From: Solidesulfovibrio fructosivorans JJ]
GTDB taxonomy: Bacteria > Desulfobacterota > Desulfovibrionia > Desulfovibrionales > Desulfovibrionaceae
DNA: 64,000 bases
Direction: 5' to 3'
Assembly: GCF_000179555.1 (NCBI RefSeq)
Contig: NZ_AECZ01000005.1
Location: forward strand, 1-64,000
Shown here: positions 26,233 through 35,623 of the stretch, piece by piece
How positions within the stretch are numbered: position 1 is the stretch's first letter
How the letters are laid out: the number at the start of each line of letters is the position of its first letter
Translations under genes and position numbers: made by a program
The notes under the pieces: generated by a model
The model's database searches: none
What the model was told of the DNA's origin: nothing
What the model saw: the letters and a program-made list of their open reading frames with translations, nothing else

Positions 26233-28299
26233 TTACCCCTTGCCGCAGGCGCAGCCCGTGCCGGCGCTCGCGCCGGCCGTGGGCGGCAGGGGATTTTGCA
26301 GGTGCGCGTCCAGGGCGGCGATGACCGACTCCAGAGTACAGTGGGTCATGACGTCGCCGTTGATCTGGACGGTGGGGCCGTCGGCGCACTTCTCGTGGCA
26401 AAACGACGCCCGCACGTCCACGGCGTTGGTGAGGCCCTGTTCGGCGATATGCCCGAGCAGGCCGGTCAGGATGTCCTGGGCCCCGCGCAGGTGGCAGCTC
26501 GTGCCGAGGCACACCTGGACGCGCAGGCGCGGCTCGCCCGCGCCGTCGAGGATCACGAGGGTCTCGTCGGCGATGCGCCGCCGGCTCTGGTAGCCGGTGT
26601 GCAGCAGCTCGTGGGCCTTGTGCCCGCCGACATCGCCCAGGAACTTGGCGTAGCACTGGTTGACGAAGACGTTGTCCTGGGCCTTGTGGAGCTGGCGGCC
26701 CTTGTCGGATCTGTAGAGCCCCTGGGCCCGGCGCTTGCGGGCGGCCAGGTCCAGGTTGACCGGCTGGCCCGCGCCGCCGACGCAGCCGCCGGGGCAGGCC
26801 ATGACCTCGATGAGGTCGTAGTCGCAGGTCCCGGCCTTGATTTTCTCGCAGACCACCCGGGCGTTGGCCAGGCCGTAGACCACGGCCAGATGCAGGGTGT
26901 TGCCGCCCACTTCCACATTGACCTCGCGCAGGCCCGATTCGCCGCGCACGTCGTTGAAGTCGGTGTCGTAGAGGGTCTGGCCGGTGACCTTTTCGGCGGC
27001 ATAGCGCAGCACCGCCTCGGTGACGCCGCCGGTGGTGCCGAAGATCACGCCCGCGCCCGTGCCGAAGCCGTAGGGCATGTCGCGGGACTGGGGCTCGAGG
27101 TCGTTGAAGCGCAGCCCGGCCTGCTCGATCATGCGGGCCATCTCCTGGGTGGTCAGCACGTTGTCCACGTCCGGGGAGCCGTCCTTGGCGAATTCCGGCC
27201 GGCGCGCCTCGAACTTCTTGGCCGTGCAGGGCATGACCGAGACGATGGCCAGTTTCTTGCGCGGGATGCCGAGCTGTTCGGGCAGCATTTCCTTGACCAG
27301 GGAGCCGAACATCTGCTGGGGCGAACGGCAGGAGGAGAGGTTCGGCAGCAGTTCCGGGTAGTACTGCTCGGCGAACTGGACCCAGCCGGGGCAGCAGGAG
27401 GTGAACTGGGGCAGCTTTTCGCCGGCGGCCTTTCTGGCCAGGAATTCCTCGGCCTCCTCGATGACGGTGAGGTCGGCGGCGAAGGTGGTGTCGTAGACCT
27501 GGTCGAAGCCGATGGTCTTCATGGCCGCGACCAGCCGGCCCATGATCGGGTCGCCGGGGGCGGCGCCGAAGCACTCGCCGAGGCCCACGCGCACGGCCGG
27601 GGCGATTTGCGCCACCACCGTAACTTCGGGATTGGCCAGTAGGTTCCAGACGTCCTCGATCTCGGATTTGGGGGTCAGCGCCCCGGTCGGGCACACGCTC
27701 GAGCACTGGCCGCAGTTGACGCACTCCACATTGGCCAGCCCCTTGCCGAAGGCCGGCAGCACGGCGGTCTTATGCCCTCGGAAGGCGAAGCCGATGGCGC
27801 CGATGCCCTGGATTTCCGAGCACATGCGCACGCAGTCGCCGCACAGCACGCACTTGTTGGGGTCGCGCACCAGCGACGGCGAGGAGACGTCCACGGGCAC
27901 GGGCTCCTGCACGGGCTTGAAGCGGACCTGGGACACGCCGAGCTTGCGGGCGATTTCCTGGAGCTTGCAGGCCCCGTTGCGAAAGCAGGTGGGGCAACTC
28001 TGGTTGTGGTTGGCCAGAAGCAGCTCCACGGCGATCTTGCGGATCTCGCGCAGCTCCTTGGTGTGGATGCGGATCTCCATGCCCGGTTCCGGCGGGGTGG
28101 AGCAGGCGCCCATGATGCCCCGGTTTTTCACCTCCACCAGGCACAGGCGGCAGGCGCCGTAGACCGAGAGTTCGGAGTGGTAGCAAAAGGTCGGCAGGTC
28201 GATCCTCACCTTGCGGATCAGCTCGAGCAGGTTGCGTTCCCCTTCGATGGGGACGACCTTGCCGTCAATGGTGACAGTTGGTGCAACAGACTTGGTCAT
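26233..28299 (-). CDS. hydA: [FeFe]-hydrogenase catalytic subunit (HydA/HndD type) with extra C-terminal [2Fe-2S] domain
   Basis: A 688-residue catalytic subunit of an NAD(P)-linked [FeFe]-hydrogenase. Cluster ligands in order: [2Fe-2S] C39, C50, C53, C66; His-ligated [4Fe-4S] H98, C102, C105, C111; two [4Fe-4S] from CVLCGDCVRMC and CVNCGQCSSVC; H-cluster motifs TSCCPGW (C303), MPCTAKK (C358) and MACPGGCVGG (C502, C506). After the H-cluster domain, residues about 590-665 form a thioredoxin-like [2Fe-2S] domain (C597, C602, C634, C638). This extension resembles Thermotoga HydA more than the shorter HndD of Desulfovibrio fructosivorans. With HydB and HydC it probably bifurcates or confurcates electrons between H2, ferredoxin and NAD(H). 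No export signal, so cytoplasmic. It starts 2 bases after hydB. Confidence 0.95.
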   Translation of the reverse strand: MTKSVAPTVTIDGKVVPIEGERNLLELIRKVRIDLPTFCYHSELSVYGACRLCLVEVKNRGIMGACSTPPEPGMEIRIHTKELREIRKIAVELLLANHNQSCPTCFRNGACKLQEIARKLGVSQVRFKPVQEPVPVDVSSPSLVRDPNKCVLCGDCVRMCSEIQGIGAIGFAFRGHKTAVLPAFGKGLANVECVNCGQCSSVCPTGALTPKSEIEDVWNLLANPEVTVVAQIAPAVRVGLGECFGAAPGDPIMGRLVAAMKTIGFDQVYDTTFAADLTVIEEAEEFLARKAAGEKLPQFTSCCPGWVQFAEQYYPELLPNLSSCRSPQQMFGSLVKEMLPEQLGIPRKKLAIVSVMPCTAKKFEARRPEFAKDGSPDVDNVLTTQEMARMIEQAGLRFNDLEPQSRDMPYGFGTGAGVIFGTTGGVTEAVLRYAAEKVTGQTLYDTDFNDVRGESGLREVNVEVGGNTLHLAVVYGLANARVVCEKIKAGTCDYDLIEVMACPGGCVGGAGQPVNLDLAARKRRAQGLYRSDKGRQLHKAQDNVFVNQCYAKFLGDVGGHKAHELLHTGYQSRRRIADETLVILDGAGEPRLRVQVCLGTSCHLRGAQDILTGLLGHIAEQGLTNAVDVRASFCHEKCADGPTVQINGDVMTHCTLESVIAALDAHLQNPLPPTAGASAGTGCACGKG

Positions 28300-28301
28300 G
28301 G

Positions 28302-30200
28302 CTAGATTCCCTCCACCGCGCCGAACTTGCAGGCCGCCGCGCACGCGCCGCACTTGACGCAAAGCCCCTCGTCGATGCGGTGGGGCTGTTTTTTCTCGCC
28401 CATGATGGCACCGACCGGGCAGGCCTTGACGCACAACCGGCAGCCCTTGCACAGGGCCGGGTTGATGGTCGGCCGGGCCAGGGCCTTGCAGCGCCCGGCC
28501 CGGCAGCGCTTCTCGAAGACGTGCTCCTCGTATTCCTTGCGGAAGTGCTTGAGGGTGGAGAGCACCGGGTTCGGCGCGGTCTTGCCCAGGCCGCAAAGGG
28601 AGCCGATCTGCACGGCGTGGCCGAGGGTTTCGAGCAGTTCCAGGGTTTCGGCCGTGCCCCGGCCCTCGATGACGTCGTCGAGCAGGGCCAGCAGCTGCTT
28701 CGTGCCCTCGCGGCAAAGCACGCACTTGCCGCAGGACTCGCGCTGGGTGAATTCCATGAAGAAGCGGGCGACCGAGACCATGCAGGTCTTCTGGTTCATG
28801 ACGACCAGCCCGCCCGAGCCGACCATGGCCCCGACCGAGCGCAGGGAATCGAAATCAAGCGGCAGGTCGAGCAGGTCCGGGGTCAGGCAGCCGCCCGAGG
28901 GGCCGCCGATCTGCACGGCCTTGAACCCGGTCTTGTCGATATTGCCCCGGTCGTCGGTGACGCCGCCGCCGATGTTTATAACGACCTCGCGCAGGGTCGC
29001 GCCGAAGGGGACCTCGATGAGCCCGGTGTTGCAGACGTGGCCGGTCAGGGCGAAGGTCTTGGTGCCCGGGGATTTCTCGGTGCCGAGCGACCGGTAGGCC
29101 TCGGCCCCCTTGCCGATGATGCGGGGCACCTGGGCCAGGGTCTCGACGTTGTTGATGATGGTGGGCTTGCGCCACAGTCCCTTCTGGGCCGGGAAGGGCG
29201 GTTTGGGGGCGGGCATGCCGCGCCGGCCCTCGATGGAGGCCATAAGCGCGGTTTCCTCGCCGCACACGAAGGCGCCGGCCCCTTCCATGACTTCCAGGCG
29301 GAAGGACTGGCCCGAGCCGAAGACGTCGTCGCCGAGGTACCCGGCGGCCTCGGCCTCGGCCACGGCGTGGCGCATGCGCTTGACGGCCAGCGGATATTCG
29401 GCGCGCACGTAGATGTAGCCCTCGTCGGCCCCGATGCCCCGGGCGGCGATCATCATGCCCTCGATGATGCAGTGGGGGTTGCCCTCCATGACGGACCGGT
29501 CCATGAACGCGCCCGGGTCGCCCTCGTCGCCGTTGCAGATGACGTACTTTTTCGGGTTGTCCTGGATGCGGGCGGCCTCCCACTTGCGGCCGGTGGGGAA
29601 ACCGCCGCCGCCCCGGCCGCGAAGCCCGGAGGCGCTTATGACGTCGCAAACGGCCTTGCCGTCCATCTCGGTAAACGCTTTGCGGGCCGCGTCGTAGCCG
29701 CCGTGGGCCACGTATTCGCGGATCTCGTCGGGGTCGATGAAGCCGCATTCTTTCAGCACATAGCGGGACTGGCGCTGGTAGAAGGGAATCTGCTCCGGGC
29801 CGAGGCAACGCTTTTTGGTGCGGGGCTCGACATAGAGCAGGCGCTCGACGGGCTCGCCCTTTTTGAGCGTCAGGTCCACGATGTCCGGCACGTCCTCCAC
29901 GGCGACCTTGGTGTAGAGGGTGTTCTCGGGCAGGATGGTGACCAGCGGTCCCATCTGGCAAAAGCCCTGGCAGCCGCTGTGGGACAGGCGCACGCCGTCG
30001 CCGTGGCCTTCGGGCTTAAATTCCAGCACCACGTCGAGGCCGGCTTCGGCCATTTGGGTTTCCAGGGCGGCGAGGACCTTTTTGGAGCCGTTGGCCACGC
30101 AGCCGGTGCCGGCGCAGACGATGACGCGGCGCTGACCGGCGACGGCGGGAGAGAGGGCGGCCGGCGCGACGCTGGTGGATTCCTGGTTCGGGCCTTCCAT
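28302..30200 (-). CDS. hydB: NAD(P)-linked [FeFe]-hydrogenase flavoprotein subunit (HydB, NuoF-like)
   Basis: A 632-residue subunit. An N-terminal thioredoxin-like [2Fe-2S] domain (C29, C34, C77, C81) is followed by the NuoF core: glycine-rich NADH/FMN site GRGGGGFPTGRKWEAA, NGDEGDPGAFMDR and the N3-type cluster ESCGKCVLCREG. A C-terminal ferredoxin domain holds two [4Fe-4S] motifs (CKGCRLCVKACP and CVKCGACAAACK). In D. fructosivorans the first module is a separate protein (HndB); here it is fused, as in Thermotoga HydB. Start ATG 30200 overlaps the hydC stop (TAATG). The frame is open upstream to 30653 but that is hydC read in another frame. Confidence 0.94.
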   Translation of the reverse strand: MEGPNQESTSVAPAALSPAVAGQRRVIVCAGTGCVANGSKKVLAALETQMAEAGLDVVLEFKPEGHGDGVRLSHSGCQGFCQMGPLVTILPENTLYTKVAVEDVPDIVDLTLKKGEPVERLLYVEPRTKKRCLGPEQIPFYQRQSRYVLKECGFIDPDEIREYVAHGGYDAARKAFTEMDGKAVCDVISASGLRGRGGGGFPTGRKWEAARIQDNPKKYVICNGDEGDPGAFMDRSVMEGNPHCIIEGMMIAARGIGADEGYIYVRAEYPLAVKRMRHAVAEAEAAGYLGDDVFGSGQSFRLEVMEGAGAFVCGEETALMASIEGRRGMPAPKPPFPAQKGLWRKPTIINNVETLAQVPRIIGKGAEAYRSLGTEKSPGTKTFALTGHVCNTGLIEVPFGATLREVVINIGGGVTDDRGNIDKTGFKAVQIGGPSGGCLTPDLLDLPLDFDSLRSVGAMVGSGGLVVMNQKTCMVSVARFFMEFTQRESCGKCVLCREGTKQLLALLDDVIEGRGTAETLELLETLGHAVQIGSLCGLGKTAPNPVLSTLKHFRKEYEEHVFEKRCRAGRCKALARPTINPALCKGCRLCVKACPVGAIMGEKKQPHRIDEGLCVKCGACAAACKFGAVEGI

Positions 30201-30706
30201 TATTGCAACTCCTTGGCGCGGATGGAATCGATGAGCGAAACGGCCCGTTGCGGGGTCATCTGGCCGTAGACGTCCTCGTTTATGACCATGACCGGGGCCA
30301 GGCCGCAGGCGCCGAGACAGGCCACGGTCTCCACGGTGAAAAGCATGTCCGGCGTGGTGGTCTTTTCCTCGGAAAGGGAAAGGCGCCCGCGCAGGGCCTC
30401 GAGGATGGGGATGGAATGCTTGACGTGGCAGGCCGTTCCGTCGCACAGCCGCACGATGTACTTGCCCTTGGGCGTGAGCGCGAAGTGGGCGTAAAAGGTG
30501 GCCACGCCAAAGACGTTGGCCTCGGGAATGCGCAGCGAGGTCGCGACGTACGAGAGGACTTCCTCGGGGAGGTAGCGGTACTCTTCCTGCAGCGCCTGCA
30601 AAATGGGAACGAGTCGGGCCGGGTGGCGTCCGTAATGGTCGAGGATGCCGCACAGCTTCTGGAATTTGGCGGTTTCCGCCAGTGACGCGGCCAACTTGGG
30701 CTCCAT
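30200..30706 (-). CDS. hydC: NAD(P)-linked [FeFe]-hydrogenase small subunit (HydC, NuoE-like)
   Basis: A 168-residue thioredoxin-like [2Fe-2S] protein of the NuoE family. Cluster ligands are C88 and C93 (LCDGTACHV) and C130 and C134 (ACLGACGLAP). It passes electrons in the HydABC complex and corresponds to HndA. It is the first gene of the operon; ATG 30706 has AGGAGAG upstream. The 580-base region before it holds repeated dyad sequences that may control the operon. Confidence 0.93.
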   Translation of the reverse strand: MEPKLAASLAETAKFQKLCGILDHYGRHPARLVPILQALQEEYRYLPEEVLSYVATSLRIPEANVFGVATFYAHFALTPKGKYIVRLCDGTACHVKHSIPILEALRGRLSLSEEKTTTPDMLFTVETVACLGACGLAPVMVINEDVYGQMTPQRAVSLIDSIRAKELQ

Positions 30707-31094
30707 CTGATGCTCTCCTTTACGACTGCAAGCGTGGATGGGAGGTTTCGTGCCGGGGTTCGCCACGTCGGCCGGCGTCCGGGCGACCGCGCGGGCCGGG
30801 AGGGAGAGCCGGGTGGGGCGGTCGGCGGCACCCCCGAACCTGCGCCGTCGCCCGCCGTATCGCCATGCCGGCCGGGGCGTGGTGGCCCTTGGCCGGCGAT
30901 GCATCGTGCGATCGATCTCGATCCTGGGATCGCTTTTTCGGTGCATGTCGCCGGGTGGATGCGGCTTCGGAGCAAGATGCATGCTACGCGGGGCGAAAGC
31001 GTCAGATGAATTTGACAATACTCTTATAATATTGGATAAAATAGGAAGTCGGCGAGGAGGGCGGAACGGGGCGCTGCGTTGAAAGCGTGACCGA
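30707..31094. other. Long leader/intergenic region before hydC
   Basis: No credible gene. Near 31012 the plus strand reads TTGACA, with GATAAA 17 bases later, a passable sigma-70 promoter facing the Dabb gene. I could not place a promoter for hydC: no GG-N10-GC match was found on the minus strand here. Confidence 0.4.
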
Positions 31095-31206
31095 GTTGCA
31101 TATTTGCAACTATTATGTTGCAATATGAAACGATCTGGATGAATCTGCCTGCGGCGATTTTGCCACTAATGTTGCGTTATTGCATCGTGCGTTGCGATTT
31201 TGCATC
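31095..31206. promoter_or_regulatory. Four GTTGC-type dyads upstream of the hydrogenase operon
   Basis: Four related elements: GTTGCATATTTGCAAC (31095-31110), GTTGCAATATGAAAC (31117-31131), GTTGCGTTATTGCATC (31171-31186) and GTTGCGATTTTGCATC (31191-31206). Start-to-start distances are 22, 54 and 20 bases, close to multiples of two helical turns apart for the pairs. The same dyad occurs three times at 2191-2313. They lie between hydC (-) and the Dabb gene (+) and could serve either. Confidence 0.55.
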
Positions 31207-31285
31207 AAGTCCCCGCACCTTACGTCCCTGGCTCCCCGGCCCCGTTTGCGCTACAAGGCCGCAACCCAATTCTCAGGAGCCCGCC

Positions 31286-31594
31286 ATGATCAAGCACATC
31301 GTCATGTGGACCCTCAAGGACCAGGCCGAAGGCCGCGACAAGGCCGCCAACGCAGCCGAAATGCAGTCCCGCCTGCTCGCCCTCAAAGGAAAACTGCCCC
31401 AGGCCGTGGAGCTGGAAGTCGCCGTCGGCGGGGAAATCTTCGCCGCCGTGCCCGAGACGGACGTGGTGCTCTCTTCCTCCTTCCGTACCAAGGAGGATCT
31501 GCAAACCTACGCCGTGCACCCGCTGCACCTCGAGGTCGTGGAGTTCATCAAGAAGGTCGTGTCCGAGCGCCGCGTCGTCGATTACGAGGTGTAG
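31286..31594 (+). CDS. Dabb (stress-responsive alpha/beta barrel) domain protein
   Basis: A 102-residue protein of the Dabb family: IKHIVMWTLKDQAEGRDK at the start, helix AAEMQSRLLALKGKLPQ, strand SSFRTKEDLQTYAVHP and end HLEVVEFIKKVVSERRVVDY. These small ferredoxin-like-fold dimers have varied or unknown functions. ATG 31286 follows CAGGAG. It is a single gene with its own hairpin terminator. Confidence 0.9.
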   Translation: MIKHIVMWTLKDQAEGRDKAANAAEMQSRLLALKGKLPQAVELEVAVGGEIFAAVPETDVVLSSSFRTKEDLQTYAVHPLHLEVVEFIKKVVSERRVVDYEV

Positions 31595-31620
31595 GAAGGA
31601 GAAGAGGGGAAAGAGGATGC

Positions 31621-31657
31621 GAGAGGGGAAACCCTTTAAAAAGGGTTCTCCCCTCTC
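31621..31657 (+). terminator. Terminator of the Dabb gene
   Basis: GAGAGGGGAAACCCTTT (31621-31637) pairs with AAAGGGTTCTCCCCTCTC (31640-31657) with one mismatch, followed by CCCCTTCCTAAACTTTTTTT. It is the best example of the recurrent module with a genuine T run. Confidence 0.85.
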
Positions 31658-31760
31658 GCGCTCTCCCCTTCCTAAACTTTTTTTAATGGGGAAGATTCTC
31701 TTTTATAACGAATAGTTGGAGTCTGCGAAAGGCAGGACCCCAAGCGCACTGGAAACAACG

Positions 31761-32252
31761 ATGACCGATCCCTGTCCCTGCGGGTCCGGCCTCTCCTTCG
31801 AGGCCTGCTGCGGCCCCTATCTCGACGGCAAGCCGGCGCCCACGGCCGAGGCGCTCATGCGCTCGCGCTACACCGCCTATGCCCGAAACGACATGGCCCA
31901 TCTCGAGCGCACCCTGGCCCCGCGCCAGCGGGCGGCCTTTCGCCCGGCCGAGACCCTGGCCTGGAGCGCCGATGTGGTCTGGACCGGACTGACCGTCCTC
32001 GCTGTTACGGACGGCGGCCCGGACGACGACACCGGCGTGGTGGAATTTCGCGCCGCCTTCGAAAAGGCCGGCGAGCCCATGACGCTGCACGAACGCAGCC
32101 GGTTCAAGAAAAAGGACGGCTGCTGGGTCTACGTCGACGGCCGCCCCGGAAGCACGGAGCCGGCTCCCGCTCCGGCCGCGCCCAAGGCCGGACGCAACGA
32201 TCCCTGTCCCTGCGGCAGCGGCAAGAAGTATAAGCGCTGCTGCGGCCGCTGA
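31761..32252 (+). CDS. YchJ-like SEC-C metal-binding motif protein
   Basis: A 163-residue protein of the YchJ/UPF0225 family. A cysteine motif ([19 protein letters not shown]) opens the protein and a SEC-C motif ([17 protein letters not shown]) closes it, both suited to zinc binding. Between them is the YchJ core ([20 protein letters not shown], and [18 protein letters not shown]). Its biological role is not established. The open frame continues 15 codons upstream, but the family alignment starts at MTDPCPCG (31761). The methyltransferase gene starts 7 bases after its stop. Confidence 0.9.
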   Translation: MTDPCPCGSGLSFEACCGPYLDGKPAPTAEALMRSRYTAYARNDMAHLERTLAPRQRAAFRPAETLAWSADVVWTGLTVLAVTDGGPDDDTGVVEFRAAFEKAGEPMTLHERSRFKKKDGCWVYVDGRPGSTEPAPAPAAPKAGRNDPCPCGSGKKYKRCCGR

Positions 32253-32259
32253 CGCGATT

Positions 32260-32841
32260 GTGCGCACCACCGCCGCCCTGACATTCGCCCACAAGCTCCT
32301 GGCCCGGACCCTTGGCCCGGGCCGCGTGGCCGTGGACGCCACGGCCGGCAACGGCAACGACGCCCTGGCCCTGGCCGGGCTGGTCGCCCCGGATGGGGTG
32401 GTGCACTGCTTCGACATCCAGGCCGAGGCCCTGGAAAAGACCCGCAAGCGTCTCGAAGCGGCCGGGCTCGGCCACCTCGCCCGCTATCACGCCGCCGGAC
32501 ACGAGGCCATGCTTTCGCGTCTGCCCCGGGCGCACCACGGCCGGGTGGCGGCGGCGGTCTTCAACCTCGGCTTTTTGCCCGGCGGCGACGAAGCCGTCAT
32601 CACGCGGCCAAAGACGACCCTGGCCGCCCTTGACGCCGCAAGCGCCGTCCTGGCTCCGGACGGTGGCATCGCCGTGGTCTGCTACACCGGACATCCCGGC
32701 GGCGCGGACGAGACTGAGGCGGTCGCCGCTTGGTGCGTGAACCTTCCGTTTCATGCCTGGCGCGCCGCCCGCTACGAACTGGTCAACAAGCCGGGCTGCC
32801 CCATTATCGCCTTTTTCGTCGAGCGTCGCTCGGAGACGTAG
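32260..32841 (+). CDS. Class I SAM-dependent methyltransferase, MnmM/YtqB-like
   Basis: A 193-residue methyltransferase of the YtqB/rRNA_methylase family. The SAM-binding motif is VAVDATAGNGNDALALA (residues about 23-39), followed by an acidic end of strand 2 (VHCFDIQAEAL). The conserved stretch VFNLGFLPGGD and the late motif VVCYTGHPGG match the family. In Bacillus subtilis this family (MnmM) methylates the wobble uridine side chain of certain tRNAs; whether this one does is inference. The start is GTG 32260, with YchJ just upstream; the pair is probably co-transcribed. Confidence 0.88.
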   Translation: MRTTAALTFAHKLLARTLGPGRVAVDATAGNGNDALALAGLVAPDGVVHCFDIQAEALEKTRKRLEAAGLGHLARYHAAGHEAMLSRLPRAHHGRVAAAVFNLGFLPGGDEAVITRPKTTLAALDAASAVLAPDGGIAVVCYTGHPGGADETEAVAAWCVNLPFHAWRAARYELVNKPGCPIIAFFVERRSET

Positions 32842-33180
32842 GCCCGTTGCGCGTCCGCGGGCAACCGACGCGGCATTCCCCTTCTTGCAGGATTGCGGTT
32901 TCTTGCGGCTTGACGCGATGCGTCGAGTCGACTTGTGTGGCTTTTATGTCGCATCTGACGTAAACGCCGGCCCTCAGCGAGGTTGGTATTGCGAAAGGCG
33001 CTGGCCGGTGGTATGTTTTATTATCCAGTCTCATCGTCTCACGATTGTACTGTCACGAAGAGGGGAAAAGCGGCGAGAGTTCTGCCGTGGGTGGAAGCTT
33101 CCCCCTCGTGTCGGAATCGGCTTTGGCGGCGTATTTCTTTTGAAATTGATGGAGATGGTTACGGGCAAGAGAGGAATGGT
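32842..33180. other. Intergenic region upstream of the chemoreceptor gene
   Basis: No gene or strong repeat recognised. A purine-rich Shine-Dalgarno region (AAGAGAGGAATGGT) precedes ATG 33181. I looked for sigma-28 and sigma-54 promoters and saw only weak partial matches. Confidence 0.4.
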
Positions 33181-35451
33181 ATGCAACTGAAGTCGATCCA
33201 AGCAAAAATATTGCTGCTGGCAGGGGGATGCTTGCTGGCGACCGCCGCGGCGCTTGTCGGCTACAATCTGTATTCCGCGGGAAAGACACAGGCCTTGGTG
33301 TCCAAACGCGTAAGCGATCTGTTGGAATCGGAGGCGAAACGCAATCTGACCATGTTGGCCGCCAACCAGGCGTCCGTCATCCAAAGCACCCTGGAGAACA
33401 ACCTTGTCACCGCCAGGACCATGGCCAAGGTGTTCGAGGTGCTGCGGGAGGATGTGGGCAAGCTGGCGGCCAGGGACGGCATCCAAAACCCGGTGCGCAA
33501 TATTCTCAACGACATTTTGCACCGGGTTCTCGAGAATAATCCCACTTTTCTGGGTGCCTACTCGGCCTGGGAGCCGAACGCACTGGACGGTCGGGACAAG
33601 GAATTCGTCGGCAAGGCCGATGAAGGCTACGACGCGACCGGCCGGTTCATTCCCTACTGGAACCGCGGCGTCGACGGGAAGATCGCCCGTCAGGCGCTGG
33701 CCGATTACGAAAGCCGCGAAGTCAACGACAACGGCGTGGGCAAGGGCGCCTGGTACCAGCAGTCACGCGAGAGGAAGAAGGAAATCGTCCTCGACCCGCT
33801 GCCCTATATCGTCCAGGGCAAGAAGGACTGGCTGGCCACCGTCAATGCGCCCATCCTGGAAAACGGCAAGTATCTCGGCCTGGCCGGCACGGATCTGCGG
33901 CTCAACTTCATGCAGGACCTGGTCGAAAAGGTCGACGCCAGCCTCTATGAGGGCCGGGGCGACGTGACCATCGTCAGCCATGCCGGGCTGGTGGCCGCCA
34001 GCAGTGATCACCCCGGGGCCATCGGCAAGCCGCTCAAGACCATTTTCAAGGAATGGAAAGGCCTCGTCGAGGCGGTCAAGGCCGGCAAAGCCCAGCTCGA
34101 CGTGAGCCCGAACTCGGGCATGTACCGGGCCCTGGCCCCCATCAGCCTGGGCCGCACCGACCACCCCTGGGCCGTGCTCATCCGCGTCCATCCGGATATC
34201 GTCCTGGCCCAAAGCCGGGAACTCGACGCCACCATGGCCGCTTTGAACCATGACAGCGCCTTGTGGCAGGTGGGCGTGGCCCTCGGCGTCACGGTCCTGG
34301 CCCTGGGCGTGCTGTGGGCGTTTGCCGCCGGGCTCGTCCGGCCCCTGCGGCAGGCGGCGGCCTTTGCCGGCAAGGTGGCCGAAGGGGATTTCTCCCAGTC
34401 CCTGGCCATCAATCAGGCCGACGAAACGGGGGTTTTGGCCAAGGCGCTGACGCGCATGGTCGACAACCTCAAGGGCATGATCGCCCAGGCCGAGGAGAAA
34501 AGCCGCGAGGCCGCGGCCGAAGCCGAACGGGCCCGGCAGGCGGTGGCCGAGGCCGACGAGGCGAGAAAGCATGCCGCCCAGGCCGAACGGCAGGGCAAGC
34601 TCAATGCCGCGTCCCTGGTCGAGGAGGTCTCCGGCGCGGTGGCCCAGGCCTCGGCGGAACTCTCCGCCCAGATCGAGCAATCCAAGGAAGGGGCGGACCT
34701 GCAACGCCGCCATACCGGCGAGACCGCCACGGCCATGGAGGAAATGAACGCCACCGTGCTCGAGGTGGCCAGAAACGCCTCCGAGGCCGCCCAGGGCTCG
34801 GGGCAGGCCCGGGACAAGGCCAAGGCCGGGGCCGATGTGGTGCAGCAGGTGATCGCGGCCATAAACGGCGTCCAGGAGCAGGCTTCCTCCCTGCGCTCCA
34901 ATATGGATGAACTCGGCAAGCAGGCCGAGGGCATCGGCAACATCATCAGCGTGATTTCCGACATCGCCGACCAGACCAACCTGCTCGCCCTGAACGCGGC
35001 CATCGAAGCGGCCCGGGCCGGCGAGGCCGGGCGCGGTTTCGCCGTGGTGGCCGACGAAGTCCGCAAGCTGGCCGAAAAGACCATGACCGCGACCAGCGAG
35101 GTGGGCGACGCCATCCGCGCCATTCAGATCGGGGCGCGCTCCAGCGTCGAAGGCGTGGAAGGCGCGGCCCGGGCCGTGGATCAGGCCACGGATCTGGCCG
35201 GCCGGTCCGGCGGCATGCTCGAGGAGATCGTGTCCATCGTCGAGGCCTCGGCCGACCAGGTACGTTCCATCGCCACGGCCTCCGAACAGCAGTCGGCGGC
35301 CAGCGAGCAGATCAACCGGGCCGTGGAGGACATCAACAAGATCTCCGAGGATACGGCCGACGCCATGGCCAAGGCCGCCGTTTCCGTGGAAGAGCTCTCC
35401 AACCAGGCCGAAAACCTGACCCGCCTCGTGGAGACGCTCAAGGCGGAGTAG
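33181..35451 (+). CDS. Methyl-accepting chemotaxis protein with periplasmic Cache sensor
   Basis: A 756-residue transmembrane chemoreceptor. TM1 is at about 8-30 and TM2 at about 360-382; between them is a large periplasmic double-Cache-type sensor with the typical segments [23 protein letters not shown] and [21 protein letters not shown] domain (about 383-436) and a coiled coil lead to the MCP signalling domain, whose hairpin tip reads [20 protein letters not shown]. No CheR-docking pentapeptide is present at the C terminus (ends LVETLKAE). The ligand is unknown, but Cache domains commonly bind small acids or amines. ATG 33181 was chosen because TM1 follows directly. A monocistronic gene with a terminator. 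Confidence 0.93.
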   Translation: MQLKSIQAKILLLAGGCLLATAAALVGYNLYSAGKTQALVSKRVSDLLESEAKRNLTMLAANQASVIQSTLENNLVTARTMAKVFEVLREDVGKLAARDGIQNPVRNILNDILHRVLENNPTFLGAYSAWEPNALDGRDKEFVGKADEGYDATGRFIPYWNRGVDGKIARQALADYESREVNDNGVGKGAWYQQSRERKKEIVLDPLPYIVQGKKDWLATVNAPILENGKYLGLAGTDLRLNFMQDLVEKVDASLYEGRGDVTIVSHAGLVAASSDHPGAIGKPLKTIFKEWKGLVEAVKAGKAQLDVSPNSGMYRALAPISLGRTDHPWAVLIRVHPDIVLAQSRELDATMAALNHDSALWQVGVALGVTVLALGVLWAFAAGLVRPLRQAAAFAGKVAEGDFSQSLAINQADETGVLAKALTRMVDNLKGMIAQAEEKSREAAAEAERARQAVAEADEARKHAAQAERQGKLNAASLVEEVSGAVAQASAELSAQIEQSKEGADLQRRHTGETATAMEEMNATVLEVARNASEAAQGSGQARDKAKAGADVVQQVIAAINGVQEQASSLRSNMDELGKQAEGIGNIISVISDIADQTNLLALNAAIEAARAGEAGRGFAVVADEVRKLAEKTMTATSEVGDAIRAIQIGARSSVEGVEGAARAVDQATDLAGRSGGMLEEIVSIVEASADQVRSIATASEQQSAASEQINRAVEDINKISEDTADAMAKAAVSVEELSNQAENLTRLVETLKAE

Positions 35452-35538
35452 GGCGCTCGGCGACACCGGCAGGGGGACCCGCAACCAGGGTCGCCCCTCC
35501 CGCCGCCTCCGGTCCCATAGAAGTCTCTTAGGCAACGG

Positions 35539-35575
35539 AAAACGGCCCGTCCCCGGTCTGGGGGCGGGCCGTTTT
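35539..35575. terminator. Bidirectional terminator between chemoreceptor and Tad genes
   Basis: AAAACGGCCCGTCCCC (35539-35554) pairs with GGGGCGGGCCGTTTT (35561-35575) with one bulged base. A-tract and T-tract on the two sides suit both converging transcripts. Confidence 0.85.
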
Positions 35576-35623
35576 GATTGCGGCTCCCGTCTCTCCGGCG
35601 TCTTTCGCCGCCGGGAAAGCGCG

